NCBI GenBank assembly: GCA_028282295.1
Contig: JANQIE010000268.1
Location: forward strand, 1-47,708
Length of the DNA stretch: 47,708 bases
Direction: 5' to 3'
Origin: Desulfobacterales bacterium
GTDB lineage: Bacteria > Desulfobacterota > Desulfobacteria > Desulfobacterales > JANQIE01
Shown here: positions 37,224-44,242 of the stretch, in pieces
How the letters are laid out: the number at the start of each line of letters is the position of its first letter
Position numbering within the stretch: the first letter of the stretch is position 1
The notes under the pieces: generated by a model
Told to the model about the DNA's origin: nothing
Database searches by the model: none
Seen by the model: the letters and a program-made list of their open reading frames with translations, nothing else
Program-made: the position numbers and the translations under genes

Positions 37224-37239
37224 TGCAAATGCATTTGCA
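37224..37239. promoter_or_regulatory. Probable Zur operator
   Basis: TGCAAATGCATTTGCA is a perfect 16-bp palindrome, flanked by T and T, in the divergent region between the Fur-family gene and the flavoprotein at 37406. It lies about 100 bases upstream of the proposed TTG start and could control both genes. Fur-family boxes are typically palindromes of this size. Confidence 0.65.
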
Positions 37240-37405
37240 TTAGCGTTAACATTCCTTCATAAAGCGCGACAATGGATGCGCAGGAAATAGGCCTTATCGC
37301 TGCTAACTATCTGTATTTTTGTAAAATTAACAGAATTTCCGGCACTGGAAAAGGCTGGCACTGCCGAACAAAACGTGCCGGCAAACCAGGGAGAAATTGT
37401 TCTAA

Positions 37406-38551
37406 ATGAAATCTAAAAAATCTTTTGACGTGATCGTGGTCGGCGCCGGCGCGGCCGGTGTTGGGGTTGGCATGGCGCTGAAACGCGTCGGTGTGGAATC
37501 GATGCTCCTTTTAGAGCGCGGGGCGGTGGGTGAGAGCTTTCGCCGCTGGCCGGAGGAGATGCGGTTTATAACACCGTCTTTTACAAGTAACGCGGTGGGG
37601 CTGGTAGACCTGAATGCCGTCCACCCTTCGACTTCGCCCGCATTTTCTCTGGAAGAAGAGCATCCCGGAGGCCGGCAATACGCCCAGTATCTTGACGCCG
37701 TGGTCCGCTACACCGATCTGCCTGTGCGAACGGGTGTCGATGTCCGATCGATAGCGCTCAAGAATAACGGGTTCTCGCTTGAGACGAACGGTGGTGCATA
37801 CAGCGCGCGCTTCGTCGTCTGGGCCGCCGGTGAATTCCAATACCCGCACAAGGGAGGCTTTACGGGAGCCGAACATTGCGTCCACAACACCAAGGTGGAC
37901 TCGTGGCGTTCCTGGAAAGGAGAATCGATTGCCGTCATCGGCGGTTACGAGAGCGGTATCGACGCCGCCTGGCATCTGAGTCGCGCCGGCAAATCGGTGG
38001 TGGTGATCGATCCGGCCGGCCCTTGGAAAAAGAGAGGTGAAAGCGATCCGAGCCTCGTCCTATCGCCTTACACGATGGCACGGTTTCGCCAGATGGAGGC
38101 GCAGCATCCCGAAGGGCTGGTCCGTTTCATCGCCGAAAAGGTGCAACGGGTCGATGCACTGAACGGCCAATTCATAATTCGGACCCAAACGCTCGACATC
38201 CCGACCGATTCGCGCCCCGTGCTGGCGACCGGCTTTAAGGGGAGCCTCACCTTGATCCGCGACCTGTTGGCCTGGGATTCGGCGGAGAATTTCCCGGTTC
38301 TGACACAAGCGGCCGATGAATCGACACGGACCCCCGGCCTGTTCATCTGCGGCCCCATGGTCCGCCACCGGACCGCAAACGGCATGGCGATTCTCTGCTT
38401 TATTTACAAATTCCGCATGCGCTTCGCATTGATAGCGGCGACGATCGCATCGCGCATGCAACTCGACACCTCGCCCCTGTCGGAATACGACGACACCAAC
38501 ATGGTGTTGCGGGATCTGGCGACTTGTTGCGGATCGGGATGTTCATGCTGA
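37406..38551 (+). CDS. FAD-dependent oxidoreductase with a CCGSGCSC tail
   Basis: 381 residues. Two dinucleotide-binding folds are visible: VIVVGAGAAGVGVG near residue 10 for FAD, and IAVIGGYESGIDAAWHL near residue 173, probably for NAD(P)H. No CxxC redox motif of thioredoxin reductase is present. The extreme C-terminus is CCGSGCSC (374-381), four cysteines in eight residues, which could bind metal or act as a redox tail. It is divergent from the Zur-like gene with the palindrome in between, and a group of zinc-related genes follows on the same strand. The substrate is unknown; flavin monooxygenase or metal-thiol reductase are both possible. Confidence 0.8.
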   Translation: MKSKKSFDVIVVGAGAAGVGVGMALKRVGVESMLLLERGAVGESFRRWPEEMRFITPSFTSNAVGLVDLNAVHPSTSPAFSLEEEHPGGRQYAQYLDAVVRYTDLPVRTGVDVRSIALKNNGFSLETNGGAYSARFVVWAAGEFQYPHKGGFTGAEHCVHNTKVDSWRSWKGESIAVIGGYESGIDAAWHLSRAGKSVVVIDPAGPWKKRGESDPSLVLSPYTMARFRQMEAQHPEGLVRFIAEKVQRVDALNGQFIIRTQTLDIPTDSRPVLATGFKGSLTLIRDLLAWDSAENFPVLTQAADESTRTPGLFICGPMVRHRTANGMAILCFIYKFRMRFALIAATIASRMQLDTSPLSEYDDTNMVLRDLATCCGSGCSC

Positions 38552-38573
38552 CAGACGGCATTGTTATCACCGT

Positions 38574-38586
38574 TTGATGCAATCAA
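38574..38586. promoter_or_regulatory. Candidate operator upstream of the CxxC/FeoB-like/znuA genes
   Basis: TTGAT-GCA-ATCAA is an inverted repeat with a 3-base centre, 55 bases upstream of the small CxxC gene. It is only weakly similar to the palindrome at 37224, so its assignment to Zur is a guess. Confidence 0.3.
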
Positions 38587-38641
38587 CATAACCCTTTGCC
38601 CTTGTTTTTTCATTAACATCAACCAACGGAAAGGAGTATTA

Positions 38642-38851
38642 ATGGACGCATTTGCGACAAATCTTCTCAAAGACGTCAAGGTTTGCTTCCTGGCTACCAA
38701 ATGCACGGAATGCGGTAACAACGAAATTGAAGCCGACCAGGTGGAATACTGCATTGCCAGTGGCTTCGTGCGAATCGAGCAGAAGCAAACGAAAAAAATC
38801 TGGATCACCCACATCAGCAACGTGAGTCTCCAGTTCGAAGCGCCGTCCTGA
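38642..38851 (+). CDS. Small CxxC protein upstream of the FeoB-like transporter
   Basis: 69 residues from ATG 38642, with AAAGGAG well placed upstream. Cysteines occur at C15, C21 and C24 (KCTECGNN) and C36 (EYC), so a single zinc or thiol site is possible. Its stop lies 11 bases before the start of the FeoB-like gene, so the two are almost certainly co-translated. By position it resembles FeoA relative to FeoB, but it has no SH3-like FeoA pattern that I can see. It could be a metallochaperone or regulatory subunit for the transporter. Confidence 0.7.
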   Translation: MDAFATNLLKDVKVCFLATKCTECGNNEIEADQVEYCIASGFVRIEQKQTKKIWITHISNVSLQFEAPS

Positions 38852-38862
38852 CGGAGGTGAAG

Positions 38863-40512
38863 ATGGACTGTTCGGAAAGTCTTCCCAGGGTCCTGGTCAT
38901 CGGCAAGGAGAGCGTCGGCAAGTCGCAACTGGTTGCCTCGCTTACCGGCCGGTGGGCTGAAAGCTACAACTTTCCAGGTTCGACCATCGCTTGCGACTGC
39001 TATGCGGATAAGTTCTACAACTATATTGATTCGCCCGGTCTCCTGCAGCGTTCGGACAGCGATGCGTCCCGTGAAACCCTCGCGGCGCTTGCCGAAAACG
39101 ATAGGGTCCTGCTGGTGGTCAACGCGACCCATATCGATCAGGACCTGGAAGATCTTCTCGGATTGGTCGAAGACAAACACGGTGCTGTTGTTGTGACTTT
39201 CTGGGACAAGGTGGTCCGCATACCGGATGCCGGTGAACGCCTGGCGGAGTTGAGCCGACGGGCGGCCATTCCCATCATCCCCGTGGACGCCCGGCGGTTG
39301 TCCGAAACCCATCGCCAAGGCATCCGCCGGGCGGTGGGTGAAGGACGAAAATTTCCGCTGAGCCCCCTTTCCCAGCGGACCGGGTGGACGGTGGAACCTT
39401 CGCCGACACTGTTCGACAAACCGGTTATCGGGCAGGTTTTGGCACTGGTGCTGTTGACCCTGCCAGCTTGGTTCGCCGCCCAATACGCCAACGCCCTCGC
39501 CGACCGCCTTTTCGAGCCGCTGAGCGCGCTTATCGCGCCGTTGCTCGGGACGGTCGAAGGGTGGCCCGGCCCGCTCGCCGCGATATTCGGCGGTGACTAC
39601 GGCTTTGTGGCGATGCTGCCCTTTCTACTGCTCTATTCCGTGCCGACGGTCCTCTTCTTTGCCGTCATCATCGCGCTGCTCAAATCTTCCGGCCTGGTCG
39701 ACCGAATGACGGTGTCGCTCCATCCGCTGATGCGCCCCTTCGGCCTGGCCGGGCGAGATCTGGTTCGCGTCATGATGGGATTCGGCTGCAACGTCCCGGC
39801 GGTGGTCAACACCCGCGCCTGTTCGTCCTGCTCCCGAGCCAATTGTGTCACGGCCATCGGCATCGGCGCGGCGTGTTCCTATCAATTGCCGGCAACCGTC
39901 AGTGTCATGGCAGCGGCTGGCATGACGTATCTGGTCGTGCCATACCTTCTGTTTCTGGCAGTTACCACGCTCGCGCTTTTGGCGCTGTCCGCTTCCCGCA
40001 CTTCCCGTGATCCCCAAAACCATTTGTTGATTGAGGGACGCGCATTTTTACAGTGGCCCCAATGGAGCGCAATTCGGCGCGAGGCGGTTCACGTGGCGAA
40101 ACAGTTCTTCTCGGTGGCGCTGCCGGTCTTTTTTCTGATTTGCGTCCTGGCTGCGATTCTGGCCCGGTCCGGAGTGCTGGACGCCTGCAGCCGGCTGATG
40201 GGACCGTTGATGTCACTTTTCAATCTGCCGCCGGAAGCAGCCCTGGCCGTGGTTCTGGGCTCCATCCGCAAAGACGGATTGGCCATCGGACTTTTAAACA
40301 TGGAGGCCGGCACCCTCAAGGTACCTCTTGAAAGCCCGGTGCAGGTACTCACAGCGGTAACACTGGCGGGCATTTTCCTGCCGTGTCTGGTGACGGTGCT
40401 TGCCATCGTCCGCGAACTCGGTTGGCTGTTCGCGCTTCGCATGATGGCCCGGCAGTCAACCGCAGCCGTTCTCAGCTGTTTGGTGCTGGCTTGGGGCGGC
40501 GCACTTTTTTAG
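38863..40512 (+). CDS. FeoB-like GTPase-permease (candidate zinc or metal transporter)
   Basis: 549 residues from ATG 38863 (GGAGG five bases upstream; a GTG at 38857 overlaps this site). The N-terminal G domain has G1 GKESVGKS (14-21), the PGST switch (38-41), and G3 DSPG (56-59), but at G4 it reads TFWDK (112-116) instead of N-x-x-D. A membrane part follows with Gate-type segments, including GFGCNVPAVVNTRACSSCSR, which matches the FeoB GFGCNVPA signature but adds C320, C323, C328 and C338. FeoB is usually about 700-780 residues; this one is shorter. It is preceded by the CxxC protein and followed 46 bases later by znuA. Confidence 0.85.
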   Translation: MDCSESLPRVLVIGKESVGKSQLVASLTGRWAESYNFPGSTIACDCYADKFYNYIDSPGLLQRSDSDASRETLAALAENDRVLLVVNATHIDQDLEDLLGLVEDKHGAVVVTFWDKVVRIPDAGERLAELSRRAAIPIIPVDARRLSETHRQGIRRAVGEGRKFPLSPLSQRTGWTVEPSPTLFDKPVIGQVLALVLLTLPAWFAAQYANALADRLFEPLSALIAPLLGTVEGWPGPLAAIFGGDYGFVAMLPFLLLYSVPTVLFFAVIIALLKSSGLVDRMTVSLHPLMRPFGLAGRDLVRVMMGFGCNVPAVVNTRACSSCSRANCVTAIGIGAACSYQLPATVSVMAAAGMTYLVVPYLLFLAVTTLALLALSASRTSRDPQNHLLIEGRAFLQWPQWSAIRREAVHVAKQFFSVALPVFFLICVLAAILARSGVLDACSRLMGPLMSLFNLPPEAALAVVLGSIRKDGLAIGLLNMEAGTLKVPLESPVQVLTAVTLAGIFLPCLVTVLAIVRELGWLFALRMMARQSTAAVLSCLVLAWGGALF

Positions 40513-40558
40513 AAAAACGCACCGGAAAAATCTATCGAATGAGAAAGGAAAGCTCAAA

Positions 40559-41527
40559 ATGTATCGATTAATCAAGCTGGTTTTGATTACATTTGTTTTA
40601 TTACCTATATTTATGGGAAATAGTGCCGCAGCGGACAAGCTTCCCGTCTTTGTCAGCATCGTACCGCAGAAATACTTCGTGCAACAAATCGGCAAAAATC
40701 TGGTAGAAGTACAGGCCATGGTCCAGCCTGGGGCCAGCCCCGCCACCTATGAGCCTAAACCCAAACAGATGGCCGATCTTTCAAAGTCAAAAATCTATTT
40801 TGCCATCGGCGTCCCGTTCGAAAACGCTTGGCTTGAAAAAATAGCCGACACCAACCCCAATATGCGGTTGGTCCATACCGACCACGGCATCAAAAAAATC
40901 GCCATGACAGCCCATCACCACCATCATGATGAAAAAGCGGAAAAACATCATGAAGACGAACACCACGAAGCCGATCATGATCATGAAAAAAAGGAACACC
41001 ATGACGAGGCGGCGCATGATGAAGACCATCACGAGCATGCCGGGCTTGATCCTCACATCTGGCTGTCACCGCAACTGGTAAAAATCCAGGCCCGCACAAT
41101 TCTGGCCGCACTGCAGAAGGCCGACCCGGCGCATAGCAGCACTTATAAAACCAACTTCCAGGATTTTGTAGCAAGGATAGACCAACTGGACGCCGATCTG
41201 AAAAAGACCTTCGCAGGAAAAAAGGATCTGCAATTCATGGTATTTCATCCAGCCTGGGGATATTTAGCGCATGCCTATGGGCTGAAGCAGGTACCTATTG
41301 AGATTGAAGGCAAGGACCCCAAACCGGCTCAGTTGAAAAAGCTGATCCAGCATGCCAGGGAAAACGGGATCAAGGTGGTTTTCGTCCAACCCCAGTTTTC
41401 GACCAAAAGTGCCAAACTCGTAGCCCGGGAGATCGGCGGCAAGGTTACTTTTGCCGATCCCTTGGCCTCAGACTGGATGGCCAACTTGCGTCATGTGGCC
41501 GACAATTTCGAGGCGGCCTTGAAGTAG
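40559..41527 (+). CDS. znuA: ZnuA-type zinc solute-binding protein with a His-rich loop
   Basis: 322 residues with a cleavable signal peptide (hydrophobic LITFVLLPIFMGNSAAA, cleavage near residue 24), so a periplasmic protein. The family fold is clear: GASPATYEPKPKQMADLS, then a very His/Glu/Asp-rich loop (about 118-160), then LDPHIWLSP, FHPAWGYLAHAYG and FADPLASDW. The first zinc ligand of E. coli ZnuA (His in GASPHxY) is Ala here. The His-rich loop is characteristic of zinc-type binding proteins. AAAGGAAAG is the ribosome-binding site. No znuB or znuC lies in the window. Confidence 0.92.
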   Translation: MYRLIKLVLITFVLLPIFMGNSAAADKLPVFVSIVPQKYFVQQIGKNLVEVQAMVQPGASPATYEPKPKQMADLSKSKIYFAIGVPFENAWLEKIADTNPNMRLVHTDHGIKKIAMTAHHHHHDEKAEKHHEDEHHEADHDHEKKEHHDEAAHDEDHHEHAGLDPHIWLSPQLVKIQARTILAALQKADPAHSSTYKTNFQDFVARIDQLDADLKKTFAGKKDLQFMVFHPAWGYLAHAYGLKQVPIEIEGKDPKPAQLKKLIQHARENGIKVVFVQPQFSTKSAKLVAREIGGKVTFADPLASDWMANLRHVADNFEAALK

Positions 41528-41554
41528 GCGCTTGCAGGTCTGATTATAAGATCG

Positions 41555-42037
41555 ATGAATATCGACTGCAATTTGAAAGGGCCGGGACTGGCTCAGCAGG
41601 TTCCGGTGCAATGGGTGTCAAATATGAAAGCCAAATCCGAAACCAACTATCGGCCGTCAGAAAACGAACCGTACATGAACGAAAGACAACGGCAGTATTT
41701 TCGCGATAAACTTATGAGGTGGCGTGAAGACCTTATAGCAGAATCGCGGGAAACAGTAGCCAAAATGGTCCAAGGAAGCCAATGGTATTCTGATCCAACC
41801 GACCGCGCCGCGAAGGAAGCGGACACAATTTTGGAACTAAGGACACGAGACCGCCATCGTAAACTCATCGGAAAAATAGAGGGCGCTCTCAATAGGATCG
41901 AGGAAGGCACCTATGGCTATTGTGAGGTGACGGGCGAACCCATTGGCGTAAAGCGCTTAGATGCCCGACCGATAGCGACTTTATCTCTGGAGGCGCAACA
42001 GGCTCACGAGGCGACAGAAAGACGCAGGGGAAATTAG
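41555..42037 (+). CDS. dksA: DksA/TraR-family protein lacking the zinc finger (DksA2-like)
   Basis: 160 residues as drawn; starts at 41624 or 41675 are possible because none has a good ribosome-binding site. DksA binds RNA polymerase and works with ppGpp to alter promoter choice. The coiled-coil tip motif DPTDRA is intact (80-85). In the zinc-finger region the usual CxxC...CxxC becomes CEVT (Cys123 kept, Thr126) and SLEA (Ser144, Ala147), so three of four zinc ligands are missing. This matches the Zn-independent DksA2 type known to replace DksA under zinc limitation in other proteobacteria. Confidence 0.93.
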   Translation: MNIDCNLKGPGLAQQVPVQWVSNMKAKSETNYRPSENEPYMNERQRQYFRDKLMRWREDLIAESRETVAKMVQGSQWYSDPTDRAAKEADTILELRTRDRHRKLIGKIEGALNRIEEGTYGYCEVTGEPIGVKRLDARPIATLSLEAQQAHEATERRRGN

Positions 42038-42240
42038 GCGTTGGGCAAACTCAGACACTCTATTTGTCCTGTCGACCTTAAGAAGAACGATGGATATGGA
42101 CCATGACGGAGCGCGCTATATTCCAGGGCGTTCACATGCTCATTGAGGGGAAGTTCGATCGCGCCTCGAAAAAGCAAGGGCCACCGGAACAATCCGGTCT
42201 TTATCAGTCGAAACCTCAAGCGCGATTTTATCAATAATGG

Positions 42241-42266
42241 GGTTCAAGGTGTGTCTGGCTTGAACC
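42241..42266. promoter_or_regulatory. Inverted repeat in the rpmG leader
   Basis: GGTTCAAG (42241-42248) and CTTGAACC (42259-42266) are perfect complements around a 10-base centre, 28 bases before rpmG. It could be an operator or an mRNA hairpin; no T-tract follows. Confidence 0.4.
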
Positions 42267-42294
42267 GCGTCTAACGGTATATGGGAGACAAAAG

Positions 42295-42456
42295 ATGGCC
42301 AAATCAGGAAATCGAATCATCGTTAAATTGAAAAGCACACGAAGCGCATATTGTTATTCCACTACCAAAAACAAGCGTAGCACGCCGGACAAACTAGAAT
42401 TTCGCAAGTATGACCCCATTATCCGAAAGCACGTCCTGTTTCGCGAATCAAAGTAA
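42295..42456 (+). CDS. rpmG: 50S ribosomal protein L33, zinc-independent (C-) type
   Basis: 53 residues, ATG preceded by GGGAG. The sequence fits L33 ([46 protein letters not shown]). It lacks both CxxC pairs of the zinc-binding form and has only one Cys (residue 20). Such C- paralogues replace zinc-containing L33 when zinc is short, freeing ribosomal zinc. It follows the zinc-finger-less dksA on the same strand. Confidence 0.93.
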   Translation: MAKSGNRIIVKLKSTRSAYCYSTTKNKRSTPDKLEFRKYDPIIRKHVLFRESK

Positions 42457-42561
42457 AAGGTACCGGCAATCCAACGACCAAAGCCGCCTGGCGACCGGGC
42501 CGACGATCGGCCTCAATATGCATAGGCGCCGGAGCGCTGGGTAACGCCGAAAAGGTAACCA

Positions 42562-43986
42562 ATGAGAACCTATGATTTGATCGCCATCGGCACCGGTTCG
42601 GCCATGGTACTGGTGGAAGCTTACCGGCAGATGCATCCCGGTGCCAAAATCGCCGTGATCGACAAGGACCCTCCGGGCGGAATCTGTCTGACCAAAGGGT
42701 GCGTGCCCACCAAAATGCTGCTGTATCCGGCCGAGGTCGTTCGCACTATTGAAGAAGCACAAGGACTCGGCATCCGCACGGATAGAATTGTCCCGGAATT
42801 TGAAAGCATCATGAAGCGCGTGCGCAGCAGCATCGGAACCGAAATCCAACGGATCGACTCCGGTCTCAAAAAGGCCAAGGACATCGATTACTACAGGGCA
42901 CCGGCTGAGTTCACGGCACCATATACCCTGAAAATTGGTGGCAAGGAGCGAATCGAATCCCGGCTGATCATGTTGTGCACCGGATCCAGACCCCATCTGC
43001 CGGATATAGAAGGGCTCGATCGCGTCGCGTATTACACTAGCGATACCATCCTTGACATCACCACCCTGCCGAAATCGGTTGCCATCATCGGCGGCGGCTA
43101 CATTGCAGCGGAATACGGCCATTTTTTTGCGGCCATGGGCGCCGAGGTCACCCTCATCGGCCGAAACCCGCAATTTCTTCCGGAAGAAGAGCCTGAAGTC
43201 AGCCGGCTGGCGGCAGCAAAGATGTCGCCCCACATGGAAATCCTCACCGATCACGAGGCCCTGCGACTGTCGGAGGATCCATCCGGGCTAAAGCAGGTGG
43301 AGGTGCTGCACCGAAGTTCCAACCGCCGTATTTCGGTGATAGCCGAGCAGGTGCTGATTGCTACCGGCCGTTCACCCAATACTGATCTGCTGCAGCCCGC
43401 ACTGTCCGGCATCGAGGTCGACGAGGCCGGCTGGATCGTCACCGATGAGTACCTGAAGACCAGCCAGCCGAATATCTGGGCCTTCGGGGATGCCAACGGC
43501 AAGCACCTCTTCAAGCACGCCGCCAACCATGAAGCCCAGATCGTTTATTACAACGCCCTGCTGAAGGAACGGGTCAAGGTCAATTACCATGCCGTACCCC
43601 ATGCCGTGTTCACCTGGCCGGAGATTGCCTCGGTGGGAATGAAAGAGGCCGATGCGGTCCGGCGCTTTGGTCCCGATAATGTGCTGATCGGGTTTCAGCG
43701 ATTTGAGCACACCACCAAAGGGGATGCGATGGGACTGAGCGGATATTTTGCCAAGGTCGTTGCAGGCGATGGCAACAAGATCCTCGGTGCCCACGTCATC
43801 GGCCCGCAGGCATCCGTACTGATACAAGAGGTAGTGAATTTGATGTACACCCCCCAGCGGGTGATCGATCCCATCGTTGTCGGCATGCACATTCATCCGT
43901 CTTTGAGCGAAGTTATTGAACGGGCGTTTTTAGGCCTGATGCCCCAGCCGCACTACCGGCAGCTTTTCGAAGACGGCCGGCTCTGA
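42562..43986 (+). CDS. Pyridine nucleotide-disulfide oxidoreductase (dihydrolipoamide dehydrogenase/mercuric reductase-like)
   Basis: 474 residues, a class I flavin disulfide reductase. The FAD motif is GTGSAMVL (10-17) and the redox pair lies in GGICLTKGCVPTK (CxxxxC near 44-49). The NAD(P) motif is IIGGGYIAAEYGHFF, and the dimer-interface HPSLSEVIERAF (His-Pro and Glu) is near the C-terminus. All catalytic residues of the lipoamide dehydrogenase family are present. No E2 or E3 complex genes lie nearby, so a thiol-disulfide role in the zinc island is possible. No mercuric HMA domain is present. Confidence 0.9.
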   Translation: MRTYDLIAIGTGSAMVLVEAYRQMHPGAKIAVIDKDPPGGICLTKGCVPTKMLLYPAEVVRTIEEAQGLGIRTDRIVPEFESIMKRVRSSIGTEIQRIDSGLKKAKDIDYYRAPAEFTAPYTLKIGGKERIESRLIMLCTGSRPHLPDIEGLDRVAYYTSDTILDITTLPKSVAIIGGGYIAAEYGHFFAAMGAEVTLIGRNPQFLPEEEPEVSRLAAAKMSPHMEILTDHEALRLSEDPSGLKQVEVLHRSSNRRISVIAEQVLIATGRSPNTDLLQPALSGIEVDEAGWIVTDEYLKTSQPNIWAFGDANGKHLFKHAANHEAQIVYYNALLKERVKVNYHAVPHAVFTWPEIASVGMKEADAVRRFGPDNVLIGFQRFEHTTKGDAMGLSGYFAKVVAGDGNKILGAHVIGPQASVLIQEVVNLMYTPQRVIDPIVVGMHIHPSLSEVIERAFLGLMPQPHYRQLFEDGRL

Positions 43987-44033
43987 CGCATCGTTCAGAC
44001 TGTGCTGTGAAACGAATCCGCCCGTTTGTGCTG

Positions 44034-44060
44034 GTGCCCGTCCGGAAATGGTAGATTTTC
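44034..44060. repeat. Fragment of the MITE-like family
   Basis: GTGCCCGTCCGGAAATGGTA followed by GATTTTC matches the left end of the elements at 15434 and 35661. No matching right end was found nearby, so this is a solo terminus. Confidence 0.5.
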
Positions 44061-44132
44061 GAAGAGACCCTCTATGAAGGCTCTCAGCATTGATGCGGTG
44101 GTGACTTTGGTCGCTGCCAAGTTCAACCCCAA

Positions 44133-44156
44133 CGTTGCATAAAAAACATGGCAACG
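44133..44156. promoter_or_regulatory. Inverted repeat upstream of the second flavoprotein
   Basis: CGTTGC (44133-44138) and GCAACG (44151-44156) flank an A-rich 12-base centre (ATAAAAAACATG), about 87 bases before the gene. It resembles an operator in shape; relation to the 37224 palindrome is uncertain (both contain TTGCA/TTGCAA-like half sites). Confidence 0.35.
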
Positions 44157-44242
44157 AGAGGGTAAATCGCTGATATGTGGTACTCTATCAGATGCAACGC
44201 CGGGGTTCATCGAGGCAACCATCCAATTTTGGAGAAAATCCT

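Noticed and set aside
42562-43986. Mercury resistance (MerA) as the identity of the disulfide reductase
   Set aside because: No N-terminal HMA domain, no C-terminal vicinal cysteine pair and no other mer genes nearby.
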